From Micavibrio sp. UBA6929 (lineage in GTDB: Bacteria > Pseudomonadota > Alphaproteobacteria > Micavibrionales > Micavibrionaceae): 46,812 nucleotides of DNA. The stretch covers positions 58,382 to 105,193 of the forward strand of contig DKAJ01000004.1 in NCBI GenBank assembly GCA_002448815.1, given 5' to 3'. Shown here in pieces: positions 22,503 through 31,372 of this stretch. The position numbers were made by a program, and so were the translations under genes. The notes below the pieces were generated by a model. The model searched no databases. It was not told the origin of the DNA and saw only the letters and a program-made list of their open reading frames with translations. How positions within the stretch are numbered: the stretch's first letter is position 1; each line of letters begins with the position of its first letter.

Positions 22503-22531
22503 TTCAAAGTGCGGAGCTTTTATGTTATAAT
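22503..22531 (+). promoter_or_regulatory. Promoter of the alpha-glucosidase gene
   Basis: TTCAAA (22503-22508) and a perfect TATAAT (22526-22531) are 17 bp apart and end 48 bp before the ATG. No operator-like repeat is evident. Confidence 0.6.
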
Positions 22532-22579
22532 CAGCATATATGCAGCGCGTATTCATTAAAGTAATAAAGGTGCAACACA

Positions 22580-24226
22580 ATGGCAGATGACCCCAAGGAT
22601 TGGTGGCGCGGGGCCGTTATGTACCAGATTTATCCGCGATCATTTCTGGACACGACAGGCAGTGGCACTGGTGATTTAAAAGGTATTATCGACAAATTAG
22701 ATTATGTTGCGTCCTTGGGCGTGGAGGGCATTTGGATTAGCCCTTTCTTTCGTTCGCCGATGAAAGACTTTGGCTATGATATTTCCGATTATCGCTCTGT
22801 TGACCCGATGTTTGGTGATCTCGATGATTTTAAGGCTTTGCTGCGGAAAGCGCATGATTTGGGGCTTAAAATTATCGTTGATATGGTGTTGAGCCATACC
22901 TCGCGCGAGCATCCTTGGTTTATTGAATCGAAAATGGATAAAATTAATCCCAAGGCGGATTGGTATGTGTGGGCGGATCCAAAAATTGATGGATCTCCGC
23001 CGAATAATTGGGTGTCTATTTTTGGTGGATCGGCGTGGCATTTTGATGTGCTGCGCGGTCAATATTACCTGCATAATTTTCTGACGGATCAACCTGATTT
23101 GAATTACCACAACCCAGAGGTTGTTGAGGCTGTTTTGGGGGAGTGCCGCTTTTGGCTGGGTTTAGGCGTTGATGGCTTGCGTTTGGATGTGATTAATTTT
23201 TGCACCCACGATAAGGAGCTTTTGGACAATCCTCCTCGTGATCAGCATGGCGCGGCGTCACAGCTGGACTTTCCCGATGTGTACAGTATGCAATATCATG
23301 TGTACGACAAATCACGCCCTGAAAATTTCAATTTTTTGCGTAAATTGCGTGCGCTGCTTGATGAGTATCCAGGCACGATGTCACTGGCTGAGATTGGTGA
23401 TGATGACTCGGTTAAGGTGTCGGCGGCTTATACGGCCAGTGATGATGTGCTGCATACCGCGTATAGTTTTTCGTTCATGATGAATAAGGGGCGCCTGCCT
23501 GATGCGAACTTCTTTCGTAAGCATATTGAGGAGCAAGCATCTTATCCGGGGGATAGCTGGCCTAGTTGGGCGTTTTCTAACCATGATGTGGTGCGCGCCG
23601 CCAGCCGCTGGTCGGGAACGGATTTTGATCATGATCCGCGTTTGTCACGGCTATTGATGGCTCTGCTATGTTCTTTGCGCGGGACGGCATTTATTTATCA
23701 GGGGGAGGAACTTGGCCTGCCAGAGGTTGAGATTGCTTACGCGGATATCCAAGACCCTTGGGGGCGATACTTGTACCCTAAATGGCAGGGGCGCGATGGG
23801 GAGCGCACACCGATGCCTTGGGATGCGGAGCAAAAGAATTTGGGTTTTTCTAAGGCTGATGACACGTGGCTTCCCGCATCAGAAACGCATCGTGATCTTG
23901 CCGTTTCAGTGCAGGAGGAGGACCTCAAATCGCAGCTTCATTTTACGCGGGCGTTGTTGGCGTGGCGGAAGACGGTTCCGGCGCTGGCCAAGGGGGATAT
24001 CACCTTCATTGATGGTTTGCCTGTGGATGTGTTGGCGTTTTACCGGTCACTCGGCGATCAGCGCGTTCTTTGCGTTTTCAATTTGTCGGCCTATGAGATG
24101 ACGGTGTCGTGTGAAGCGCTGGGGCTGTCGCCTGAGGCGGCCGAGATTGCCTTTGATCAATCCGTTGTCAACGTTGAAGGCGAGGGCTATGTCTTGCCTG
24201 CCTATGGATTTGTTTTTCTGAAGTAA
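22580..24226 (+). CDS. GH13 alpha-glucosidase (oligo-1,6-glucosidase type)
   Basis: The 548-residue cytoplasmic enzyme opens with DWWRGAVMYQIYPRSFLD and has the GH13 motifs: DMVLSHTS (101-108), GLRLDVINF with nucleophile D203, SLAEIGDD with acid/base E271, and FSNHDVVRA with D336. Length and motifs fit the GH13_23-like alphaproteobacterial alpha-glucosidases, which release glucose from maltose-type or sucrose-type oligosaccharides. Bond preference cannot be fixed from sequence. No signal peptide is present, so it acts on imported sugars. No transporter or regulator lies beside it. The start follows AAAGGTG and the product looks intact. Confidence 0.92.
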   Translation: MADDPKDWWRGAVMYQIYPRSFLDTTGSGTGDLKGIIDKLDYVASLGVEGIWISPFFRSPMKDFGYDISDYRSVDPMFGDLDDFKALLRKAHDLGLKIIVDMVLSHTSREHPWFIESKMDKINPKADWYVWADPKIDGSPPNNWVSIFGGSAWHFDVLRGQYYLHNFLTDQPDLNYHNPEVVEAVLGECRFWLGLGVDGLRLDVINFCTHDKELLDNPPRDQHGAASQLDFPDVYSMQYHVYDKSRPENFNFLRKLRALLDEYPGTMSLAEIGDDDSVKVSAAYTASDDVLHTAYSFSFMMNKGRLPDANFFRKHIEEQASYPGDSWPSWAFSNHDVVRAASRWSGTDFDHDPRLSRLLMALLCSLRGTAFIYQGEELGLPEVEIAYADIQDPWGRYLYPKWQGRDGERTPMPWDAEQKNLGFSKADDTWLPASETHRDLAVSVQEEDLKSQLHFTRALLAWRKTVPALAKGDITFIDGLPVDVLAFYRSLGDQRVLCVFNLSAYEMTVSCEALGLSPEAAEIAFDQSVVNVEGEGYVLPAYGFVFLK

Positions 24227-24236
24227 GATAGTTTTC

Positions 24237-24266
24237 TTGACATAATGCCATACATTTGTGTATGTC
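24237..24266 (+). promoter_or_regulatory. Promoter and operator-like repeat before 24312 gene
   Basis: A perfect TTGACA (24237-24242) is followed by the inverted repeat CATACA-TTTG-TGTATG (24249-24264) in the position of the spacer and -10 (TATGTC at an 18-bp distance). A second -10, TATAAT, lies at 24280-24285. The repeat could be an operator. Confidence 0.45.
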
Positions 24267-24311
24267 TTTTCTGAAATAATATAATAACTATGCTTTATAG
24301 AGGGTATTTTT

Positions 24312-25661
24312 ATGAAAGGGGCAGCATTTTTTGCTGATCGCGCGTGGGATTATCGTATCACGCCGTCGGATGTTCGTTTGCACAATTCTAATGGTTTGAA
24401 TCAAAAAATCAGAATTTTAGGCGGCGCGGCGCTGGAAAAAGAATGCTCGGGGCACATTGGTGGCGCTATCTTGTCTTTGGAAGAAGCAGAAAAAGTTTTA
24501 GGTGACTCTGAAGTTTATTCTCGCACGAATGCGCACCATATCAGTCGTTTGGAGGAATTGTTGCGCCCAGCCGCGCAGTCTGTGCCTTCGTCAAAGGCGA
24601 TAACTGTGCATGATCGTCCAGCCTTTGTATTTTTAAATGAAAAATATATTGCCAAGCATTGGTCGAAGGTGATGCTTAACCTGTCGTCGCATTTGGCGGT
24701 TGGGTTGGCCTCGCATTTAGAGCGTGATGCTTATCCGCATCAGATGATTGATGCTGGTGGTTATAAATTGCTGCAACATAATTGGCGCTTGCCAACGCCG
24801 CATGTGCAAATGGTTGATTATATGCGAAACGGCACGCCAGTGCAGTTGGCAGAAGAATTGAATGCGCTGGGTAAGCCTGTGCTGGTGACGGCGCATCATG
24901 ATACCGTTCAGGCACGGTTGGCGCCACTTGCGCAGTTGGATCAATTTGTGCAGGCTGGTGTGAAGGTGAAATCTATCACGGTGAGTGACCTTCGTGATCA
25001 TACTTCTGCCTTGGAAGGGGATGTAATTTCGGTTGTGCAGCAAAGACACCCTGTGAAGAGAGATTTGATGCTCGCGGTAGGTGCGCAGCCTATTGATGAA
25101 ATTGCATCAATTTTAGATGATGCATATGACGTGCCGCCTTTAATGTATAAAACGCCAGATAATTATCGTGATCAATTTCATACGGTATCATGTGCGTTTG
25201 GGTCGACGACTGCTGCGGTTAATGTTGCTTATGCCTTTCGCCAAGCCGTGCAAAAGAGCACAGTGTCAGGGGTTGTCTTGCAATCAAGACGCGGTGAGGC
25301 GCGCTTGGTCGGTGCCATAGGTGCGCCAAAGGTTGTTGATTTATTATCGCGTGGTTTGCCGTTGGCTTCGGCTGAATTGAATATGGGGTGTACGCCCCCT
25401 AAAGAACAAGATGGTAATCCGTTTTATTCGGCGCTGCGCAGTCATTACCCGTTGATGGAGTTGCCCACATATCAGCAAGAGGAAATTGCAAGCGCGGCGA
25501 AGCATGCGCTGGGGTTTGTGACGAATCGCGGCAAGAACTTGTATCCTGTGTTTGCAGACGCGCATGACGGTGATCATGGTGATCGTCATGTGCTAGGATA
25601 TTTGACGACGTCAGAGGATATTTATTACGCCGCGACCCAGTTGAATTATTTGATTTCTTAA
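24312..25661 (+). CDS. Unrecognised 449-residue protein
   Basis: I do not recognise this protein. It is soluble, without a signal peptide or transmembrane helix. It has an early segment with a GGAALEKECSGHIGGA loop, a histidine-containing motif (LVTAHHDTVQARLAPL, ~193-208), a regular alpha/beta pattern in the middle and a late His/Asp cluster (FADAHDGDHGDRH). The HHD and DGDHGD clusters could bind metal, but no catalytic family signature is clear. A ribosome-site-like sequence is weak (AGGGTA). It is monocistronic, with its own promoter and a strong terminator at 25693-25726. Confidence 0.65.
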   Translation: MKGAAFFADRAWDYRITPSDVRLHNSNGLNQKIRILGGAALEKECSGHIGGAILSLEEAEKVLGDSEVYSRTNAHHISRLEELLRPAAQSVPSSKAITVHDRPAFVFLNEKYIAKHWSKVMLNLSSHLAVGLASHLERDAYPHQMIDAGGYKLLQHNWRLPTPHVQMVDYMRNGTPVQLAEELNALGKPVLVTAHHDTVQARLAPLAQLDQFVQAGVKVKSITVSDLRDHTSALEGDVISVVQQRHPVKRDLMLAVGAQPIDEIASILDDAYDVPPLMYKTPDNYRDQFHTVSCAFGSTTAAVNVAYAFRQAVQKSTVSGVVLQSRRGEARLVGAIGAPKVVDLLSRGLPLASAELNMGCTPPKEQDGNPFYSALRSHYPLMELPTYQQEEIASAAKHALGFVTNRGKNLYPVFADAHDGDHGDRHVLGYLTTSEDIYYAATQLNYLIS

Positions 25662-25692
25662 CAGCCGCGGCTGATATGATTTTGCGTAGAAG

Positions 25693-25726
25693 GGGCATGC
25701 CATTGTGATGATGGTATGCCCTTTTT
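25693..25726 (+). terminator. Rho-independent terminator after 24312 gene
   Basis: GGGCATGCCAT (25693-25703) pairs with ATGGTATGCCC (25711-25721), with one G-T wobble and a 7-nt loop, and is followed by five T. Confidence 0.85.
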
Positions 25727-25752
25727 ATCGTGTGCGTTTGAAATGCGCATAA

Positions 25753-25795
25753 AAAAATGCCCCGAGGGCGTCACCGCATCCCCGAGACATTTTTG
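25753..25795 (-). terminator. Rho-independent terminator after rpmE
   Basis: Read leftward, TGTCTCGGGG pairs with CCTCGGGGCA (including three wobble pairs) and is followed by a run of seven T. It lies about 20 bp after the rpmE stop. Confidence 0.75.
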
Positions 25796-25812
25796 TGGAG
25801 GAGAACTGTATT

Positions 25813-26043
25813 TTACGAGTCGCTTGCGCCAAACAAAGAGCCGTAGCGGCTTTCGAATTTTGAAAGCTGGCCTTTTTCAACAACGCGACCTGTGCCACCC
25901 TGCCAAGCTGGGTGTGTTAAAGGATCAACGTCCAGTTTCATAACGTCGCCTTCTTTGCCCCATGTGCTGCGGGTTGTGTATTCTGTTCCATCAGTCATCA
26001 CAATTGTGATTTCGTGGTAATCTGGATGTGTATCAGCTTTCAT
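25813..26043 (-). CDS. rpmE: 50S ribosomal protein L31
   Basis: The 76-residue protein begins MKADTHPDYHEITIVMTDGTEY and includes STWGKEGDVMKLDVDPLTHPAWQG, the L31 signature. It lacks the four zinc-binding cysteines, as is usual for the longer alphaproteobacterial L31. It binds the 50S central protuberance and bridges the subunits. The ATG at 26043 follows AAGGA; a TTG at 26052 is less likely. It is transcribed divergently from epmA and has its own terminator. Confidence 0.93.
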   Translation of the reverse strand: MKADTHPDYHEITIVMTDGTEYTTRSTWGKEGDVMKLDVDPLTHPAWQGGTGRVVEKGQLSKFESRYGSLFGASDS

Positions 26044-26134
26044 AGTTTTCAATCCTTACTTGAATGAAGCGGATTTTTAACGTCTATTAAGGCGGATTGC
26101 AAGAACTTTATTGAAAAAAATATAGGAAAACGTG

Positions 26135-27157
26135 ATGAGTTGGTGGTTGCCGCATCATTTTGATGCGAAAAGGCCGTATTTACAGGCACGCGGACGTATT
26201 TTGCGTGCGGTGCGTGAATGGTTTGATCTGGCCGAGTTTGATGAAGTGCAAACACCTGTTTTGCAAGTGTGTCCCGTGATGGATGCGCATATCCACGGTT
26301 TTCAAACGTCGCTGAAGGGGCCTGATTTATCGGTGCTGCGCGATATGTACCTGCATACCAGTCCTGAATTTGCGATGAAGAAATTGTTGGTTGCAGGGTG
26401 CGAGCGTATTTACCAAATTGCGCCTGTTTTTCGCAATGGTGATCAATCGCGGCTGCATAGCCCAGAATTTACGTTGCTTGAATGGTATCGCACGGGGACG
26501 TCTTATACGGCGATGATGGATGATACGGTGGCATTGCTGCGCCATGTCGCAACGGCGATAGATGTGCGCGAGTGCCGCTTTGATGGACGTGTGTGTGATG
26601 TGTTCGCCGATTGGCAAAAAATATCAGTGCGCGAGGCCTTTGATCGCTATGCCGGGATTGACCTGGATAGGTATCTGGATGATGTCGAGGGATTTCGCGT
26701 ACAGGTGCGAGCGGTGACGGGGCATGCCGCGCCTGATGATGCGTGGGATGATTTGTTTTTCCGCGTGATGGCTGATAAGATCGAGCCACATTTGGGGCAG
26801 GGCACTGCGACGATTTTGTATGACTATCCTGTGTGTATGGCATCACTTGCGCGCAGGTCGCCTGATGATGAACGCTATGCCGAACGATTTGAGGTTTATG
26901 TGTGCGGGGTCGAACTAGCCAACGCGTTTAGTGAGCTGACTGACGCGGATGAGCAGCGCGCGCGCTTTGAAACGGAAATGGCGCATAAACAAGCCTTGTA
27001 CGGAGAGAGTTATCCTTTGGACGAAGAATTTCTTGCGGCGCTGGCGCATGGTATGCCGCCCAGCAGTGGCAATGCGCTTGGGCTGGACCGTCTGGTGATG
27101 GTGATGAGCGGGGCGCAGCGCATCGATCAAGTGCTGTGGGCACCTGTCGAGATCTAG
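26135..27157 (+). CDS. epmA: EF-P lysine aminoacylase EpmA
   Basis: A 340-residue class II lysyl-tRNA-synthetase paralogue without the N-terminal anticodon-binding OB domain. Motif 2 reads FRNGDQSRLHSPEFTLLEWYR minus its last residue (positions ~94-113), and motif 3 is GNALGLDRLVMV near the end. The length fits the EpmA/PoxA/GenX family. These attach beta-lysine to a lysine of elongation factor P, which rescues ribosomes stalled at polyproline. The partner genes epmB and efp are not in this window. The ATG at 26135 has AGGA 8 nt upstream. The stop is 1 nt from the convergent next gene. Confidence 0.92.
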   Translation: MSWWLPHHFDAKRPYLQARGRILRAVREWFDLAEFDEVQTPVLQVCPVMDAHIHGFQTSLKGPDLSVLRDMYLHTSPEFAMKKLLVAGCERIYQIAPVFRNGDQSRLHSPEFTLLEWYRTGTSYTAMMDDTVALLRHVATAIDVRECRFDGRVCDVFADWQKISVREAFDRYAGIDLDRYLDDVEGFRVQVRAVTGHAAPDDAWDDLFFRVMADKIEPHLGQGTATILYDYPVCMASLARRSPDDERYAERFEVYVCGVELANAFSELTDADEQRARFETEMAHKQALYGESYPLDEEFLAALAHGMPPSSGNALGLDRLVMVMSGAQRIDQVLWAPVEI

Positions 27158-27158
27158 G

Positions 27159-28139
27159 CTAGGCGATCATCGTTGGTGATGTTGGGTCAAGACCGTTATT
27201 GGCATTGTCGAGATTGTCGATGACGCGCATGGCATCGTGATATGCGATTTGGGCGCTGTTGATGCCATCGCCGTCGTAATAGCTTTTGCCCGAGCTATCT
27301 TTCGGTACGGAAGCCCATTCTTTGGAGAGATTGGTCAGTAAGTCTTGCCCTTGCAGGCGGCCAAGGCCACGAATCGTTGCAAGTTCAACGGCCATGCGGT
27401 CTTGCATGGCGATGTCGAATTTTTCATTGCCGCTGAGCCCCATGCGGTCAACCAGCATTTCCATCGTTGGCAGGATAATTTGATATGCGCCGCACGCCGC
27501 GGTGCCGAGGCCTTCTGGGTTGTTTTCACGTTGCCATTGCATGACCTGATTAATGGTCATGTCTGTAAAGTTAGCTGATCTGTTGCCGTAGGCAATGTTA
27601 TAGCATTCAGGGCTGCCTACGGAATGTTCGGCGTCGCGGATCATTGCGAGTAAGCCTTCTGTCCCCGCGGGGTAAGTAGCTTCACGCGTAGTGAAGAGAT
27701 CAGGGCGTCTGTTGTTGAGGTCGCTTAGTGCGCCGTAATTAATGCCTGATGATTGTTCAAGTAAATCTTGTTTGGCCTGACCCGGGGAGGGTTCGTTTGC
27801 AGCCTGTGAAAGCCATGTACTGGCATCTTGCCCGGTTACGAAGCCGAGTATCTGTGCAAAAATTTCAAAGGCTTGCATCGAGTGTTCTGTGCCTTCGTTT
27901 TGGCTTTGTAGCAGGTTTAAGAGGAATATATTCAGCAAGCTTTCGCCGTCTTTGGGTTTTTGCGTTGCTGCGCGCTGAAATTCAGGTGCTTTTTTGTCGG
28001 AGGTAGTTGTGTGCGTTTCAGGCGCTTCACGCAGATCAATAGGCGTGGTTTCACCGCGCACGGCAGCGCGAAAACCATCAGTATTTGTTGGTTTGTCTTC
28101 TGGGGTTCTGTCGTCTAAATGTGTTTCGCGATCGGTCAC
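27159..28139 (-). CDS. Lambda-endolysin-like muralytic protein
   Basis: The 326-residue protein has a polar, probably disordered N-terminus (~1-65), a helical middle and a C-terminal domain (~160-310) resembling the lambda R/GH104 transglycosylase. Features are AMIRDAEHSVG with candidate catalytic E171, the CGAYQIILPTMEML block (216-229), MQDRMAVELATIRGLGRL and the EWASVP motif (274-279), all in the lambda R order. Such enzymes cut the MurNAc-GlcNAc bond of peptidoglycan. No signal peptide or holin is visible and no phage genes surround it, so export would need another route. It could be a domesticated endolysin or a substrate of a secretion system. Confidence 0.72.
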   Translation of the reverse strand: MTDRETHLDDRTPEDKPTNTDGFRAAVRGETTPIDLREAPETHTTTSDKKAPEFQRAATQKPKDGESLLNIFLLNLLQSQNEGTEHSMQAFEIFAQILGFVTGQDASTWLSQAANEPSPGQAKQDLLEQSSGINYGALSDLNNRRPDLFTTREATYPAGTEGLLAMIRDAEHSVGSPECYNIAYGNRSANFTDMTINQVMQWQRENNPEGLGTAACGAYQIILPTMEMLVDRMGLSGNEKFDIAMQDRMAVELATIRGLGRLQGQDLLTNLSKEWASVPKDSSGKSYYDGDGINSAQIAYHDAMRVIDNLDNANNGLDPTSPTMIA

Positions 28140-28197
28140 GTTTTTGCTCTTTTACCTGTATTTGCCCTTATTATGGGGGAGGCAGGTTAAAAACGCG

Positions 28198-29142
28198 TTA
28201 ATTTTGATCTAAAAGTTTATGAACCGTTGCGATGACCGTTTCAGGGGGCATGTTGTCGAGGTTATCTTCTTGTAATACGGTGATATTATCGCCTTTTGGG
28301 GCGTGTTTTACAGGATTGGTGTGGCCGGAAAATAAAGACACGCATGGGCGGCCCGTTGCGGCAATCAGGTGCATTGGCCCTGTGTCATTGCCGATAGCAA
28401 TGCGTGCCCCGCGTGCGAGCGTCGCAATCTGCGGCAGGGATGTTTGGCTGTTTAGGTTGAGTGCCCTTGGGCATGTTGCAGCAATTTCGTCAGTGGCGAT
28501 TTTGTCTTCTTGCGTGCCAATCAGGACAGGTTGGATGCCTGCCTTTATTAGGTCATGTGCCAGCGCGGCGTAATGTTGTGCAGGCCAGCGTTTATAAGGG
28601 TGCGCGGCGGCGCATCCAGGGACGAGAAGGGCGTAAGGGCGCTTTAGGGCGTCAAACTGTGAGATGTCCGTTTCCATCCATGCAAGGCGATCAATGTGGA
28701 TATCTGTAATGCCGGCAAGGGCAAGGGTTTGTACGTGGCCGTCAAAAGCGTGCCCAGCAGTGCGGTGGGGTGATGTGTTGCGATGTGATGCGCCTTTGGC
28801 TGTGCCAACCCATTCGGGTTTGGGACGTTTGAGGAGTTTGAAATAAAGGCTTGTGCGGTCATTGTTCTGCAAATCATAGATCCGCGTGAAGCGTGCGCTG
28901 TTTAGTTTGTTTCGGAAGGCGAGTATTTTTAGTGGATTTGCCCAAGATGGTTTTTCATCGATCCAGATGTCGTTGAAATATCCGCATTGCGCCGCGAATT
29001 TTTGGAAAGCCTTGGTCGTTAAAAGGGTGATTTGGGCATTGGGGTGATGCTTGCGGATGGCGTGCATAGGGCCGAGTGCCTGAATAAAGTCGCCCAGTGC
29101 GCTGAGCTTGATTACAAGGATATTTTCTGTCGCAGTATTCAT
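28198..29142 (-). CDS. Family 9 glycosyltransferase (heptosyltransferase-like)
   Basis: The 314-residue cytoplasmic enzyme begins ILVIKLSALGDFIQALG, the GT9 N-terminal loop that contains the catalytic Asp. It ends with AIGNDTGPMHLIAATGRPCVSLFSG, cut here by a few residues, the donor-binding block. HPYKRWPAQHYAALA is the typical central motif. GT9 enzymes add heptose or related sugars to the lipopolysaccharide core from ADP-heptose. The acceptor is not known. It stands alone on the minus strand after the muralytic gene (58 bp apart). Confidence 0.88.
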   Translation of the reverse strand: MNTATENILVIKLSALGDFIQALGPMHAIRKHHPNAQITLLTTKAFQKFAAQCGYFNDIWIDEKPSWANPLKILAFRNKLNSARFTRIYDLQNNDRTSLYFKLLKRPKPEWVGTAKGASHRNTSPHRTAGHAFDGHVQTLALAGITDIHIDRLAWMETDISQFDALKRPYALLVPGCAAAHPYKRWPAQHYAALAHDLIKAGIQPVLIGTQEDKIATDEIAATCPRALNLNSQTSLPQIATLARGARIAIGNDTGPMHLIAATGRPCVSLFSGHTNPVKHAPKGDNITVLQEDNLDNMPPETVIATVHKLLDQN

Positions 29143-29178
29143 GAAGGCTTAGTATAGGTCGTTTTTTCTAAAAAGAAA

Positions 29179-29210
29179 GGGCTTACCCTTATGAACAGGA
29201 GGGTAAGCCC
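29179..29210 (-). terminator. Rho-independent terminator after actP
   Basis: GGGCTTACCCT (29179-29189) and AGGGTAAGCCC (29200-29210) pair perfectly with a 10-nt loop. Read leftward the hairpin is followed by TTTCTTTTT. It ends the DUF485-actP transcript, downstream of a second hairpin at 29226-29263. Confidence 0.85.
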
Positions 29211-29225
29211 AAGTTAGTCGTTGTA

Positions 29226-29263
29226 TTAAGGGGCGCGTAGAAATGAATAGGGACGCCCCTTAA
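29226..29263. repeat. 10-bp hairpin just after the actP stop
   Basis: TTAAGGGGCG (29226-29235) and CGCCCCTTAA (29254-29263) are perfect inverted copies with an 18-nt loop, 3 bp after the actP stop and before the terminator at 29179-29210. It may stabilise the mRNA 3' end. Confidence 0.6.
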
Positions 29264-29266
29264 ACT

Positions 29267-30841
29267 TTAGTGCTTTGAGGCCTTTTCTGCGCCAATGCCT
29301 GTTTGGGCACGCAGATATTGCATCTCAAAGGCTGTGCGCTCGGCAATTGCGGTTTCAGAGGTGTCTGTCTTCGAGAAGAACCAGATACCAACGAACGCAA
29401 CCGTCATCGAGAAGAGCGCAGGATACTTATAAGGGAAGATCGCTTCGACGTTGCCGAGGATATCTACCCAAACGATTGGACCAAGGATCACAAGGATCAC
29501 TGCCGTTAACAAGCCAAGGCCACCGCCAATAACGGCGCCGCGTGTTGTTAAATCTTTCCAGTACATAGAAAGCAGCAGGATCGGGAAGTTTGCGCTTGCG
29601 GCAATTGCGAAGGCCAAACCAACCATGTAGGCCACATTTTGCTTTTCAAACAAAATGCCCAAGATGATTGCTAGTAAGCCTAGGCCAATTGTTGCAAGGC
29701 GTGATACTTGCATTTCTTTTTTCTCGTCAGGATGTCCTTTACAAATCACATTCGCATAAAGGTCATGTGAAATTGCCGAGGCACCCGCCAGCGTCAAGCC
29801 AGAAACAACCGCAAGGATTGTCGCAAAGGCCACTGCCGAGATAAAGCCAAGCAAGAGGTCGCCGCCTAGTGCGCTGGAGAGCTGAATCGCGGCCATGTTA
29901 TTACCGCCGATAAGCTTGCCACTTTCATCCATAAAGTCAGGATTGCCCACAAGGAATGCGATCGCGCCAAATCCAATGATGAAGGTCAGGATATAGAAAT
30001 ACCCGATAAACCCTGTCGCAAAGAACACAGAGCGGTGTGCTTGTTTTGCATCCGGCACTGTGAAAAAGCGCATCAAGATATGCGGAAGGCCTGCTGTACC
30101 AAACATTAGGGCAAGGCCCAATGAAATTGCCGAAATTGGATCAGACACCAATCCGCCAGGTCCCATAATGGCATCGCCTTTAACATGGTGTTCGACAGCT
30201 GTGGTAAACAGTGCGCCGATGTTAAAGTTAAAGTGTGCCAAGACCATAAAGGCAATCAGTGAAGCACCAAACAGCAGTAAGCATGCCTTGATGATTTGTA
30301 CCCATGTGGTGGCAATCATACCGCCAAATGTTACGTAGACCATCATCAATGTACCAACGAGGATAATCGCGTAGGTATATTCCATGCCGAACAAGACCTC
30401 GATCAGTTTACCTGATCCGACCATTTGAGCGATCAGATACAGGGCAACTGTGGCAAGTGTGCCAAGTGCGGCCAGTGTTCTAGTTGGTTTTTGTTGCAAG
30501 CGATAGCATGCCACATCCGCAAAGGTAAATTTACCAAGGTTGCGAAGGGGTTCTGCAATCAAGAGCAGGATAATAGGCCACCCGACCAAAAAGCCGATCG
30601 AATAGATCAATCCGTCATAGCCAGCCGCGAAAACAAGGCCTGAAATCCCCAAGAAGGAGGCTGCAGACATGTAGTCACCCGCGATGGCGAGACCGTTTTG
30701 AAAGCCTGTAATTTGACCGCCAGCCGAATAAAAGTGCTTGGTGCTGGTCATTTTGCTGGCTGCCCAGTAGGTAATGCCTAATGTCAAGATTACGAAGACC
30801 GAGAACATACCCACGGCAGTTGTATTCATGTCACCTGTCAT
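29267..30841 (-). CDS. actP: Cation/acetate symporter ActP
   Basis: The 524-residue membrane protein has about 13 hydrophobic segments and the sodium:solute symporter hallmarks (HFYSAGGQITGFQNGLAIAG with DYMSAASFLGISGL, and GTAGLPHILMRFFTVPDAKQA, each under family names SSF). These features are specific to ActP-type acetate permeases. It imports acetate with cations. The start at 30841 has GGAG 8 nt upstream and follows the DUF485 stop by 2 nt, the usual yjcH-actP pair. The neighbouring acs gene completes acetate uptake and activation. It is slightly shorter than E. coli ActP (549 residues) but appears complete. Confidence 0.93.
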   Translation of the reverse strand: MTGDMNTTAVGMFSVFVILTLGITYWAASKMTSTKHFYSAGGQITGFQNGLAIAGDYMSAASFLGISGLVFAAGYDGLIYSIGFLVGWPIILLLIAEPLRNLGKFTFADVACYRLQQKPTRTLAALGTLATVALYLIAQMVGSGKLIEVLFGMEYTYAIILVGTLMMVYVTFGGMIATTWVQIIKACLLLFGASLIAFMVLAHFNFNIGALFTTAVEHHVKGDAIMGPGGLVSDPISAISLGLALMFGTAGLPHILMRFFTVPDAKQAHRSVFFATGFIGYFYILTFIIGFGAIAFLVGNPDFMDESGKLIGGNNMAAIQLSSALGGDLLLGFISAVAFATILAVVSGLTLAGASAISHDLYANVICKGHPDEKKEMQVSRLATIGLGLLAIILGILFEKQNVAYMVGLAFAIAASANFPILLLSMYWKDLTTRGAVIGGGLGLLTAVILVILGPIVWVDILGNVEAIFPYKYPALFSMTVAFVGIWFFSKTDTSETAIAERTAFEMQYLRAQTGIGAEKASKH

Positions 30842-30843
30842 GA

Positions 30844-31158
30844 TTATTCTCCTTCCCCGAATTTTTCGTGTAATTTTTCGGTAAGAGGCTCAAGCTCGGT
30901 ATTCGCCGCATGGACTGCGATGCCCGTTACGATGAAACTGAAGAAGATGATGCCTAGACCGACAAGAATGCCCAGAGTCGTCGGGCCATCGCCAATTGGC
31001 TTGGCCAGTACCTCCGGTGCGAAGGCAATTACGAGAATATAAACATAGTAAACTGCCAGCATTGAAATGGCCAAAGGCTTGACGATTTTTTTGCGGGTTT
31101 CTACTAACGTTTTATACTCATCGCTATTGCGCAGATCATTTAGTTTTTTCTCAACCAT
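30844..31158 (-). CDS. DUF485 membrane protein (YjcH-like)
   Basis: A 104-residue protein with two transmembrane helices (AISMLAVYYVYILVIAFAPEVL and GILVGLGIIFFSFIVTGIAV) and the DUF485 opening ELRNSDEYKTL-like sequence (LNDLRNSDEYKTLVETRKK). It is nearly always encoded just before actP and is thought to support the symporter; its exact role is unknown. Two base pairs separate it from actP. Confidence 0.92.
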   Translation of the reverse strand: MVEKKLNDLRNSDEYKTLVETRKKIVKPLAISMLAVYYVYILVIAFAPEVLAKPIGDGPTTLGILVGLGIIFFSFIVTGIAVHAANTELEPLTEKLHEKFGEGE

Positions 31159-31372
31159 AGCGTTTCTTTCTTTTTGTTAATTGAAGTCCGTATTGGACTG
31201 CTCCCATCTTTATATATTACCATATTTTGTGCTATTGACCGAAGAACTAGATGTGCTGCGATGCGGTACAACCTTTTGTATATACTTGTATTTTCCCATA
31301 AATGCAGACAATGCGCTACACCTTTCGTGTAACGCATTGTAATGGCTTTATTTTATCAACCTAAGGTTGTAT
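31159..31372. promoter_or_regulatory. Intergenic region between acs and DUF485-actP
   Basis: Both flanking units run leftward, so this holds the end of acs and the control region of DUF485-actP. CAATGCG-C-TACAC (31307 region) pairs with GTGTA-A-CGCATTG (ending near 31337) around a 5-nt loop, a hairpin with one mismatch that lacks a T-run. A small AGTCC/GGACT hairpin (31185-31199) lies in the probable leader of DUF485. No consensus promoter stands out. Confidence 0.4.

Noticed and set aside
22364..22579. LexA box upstream of the 229-residue gene
   Set aside because: Only single GAAC or GTTC half-sites were found, none with a second at 7-bp spacing.
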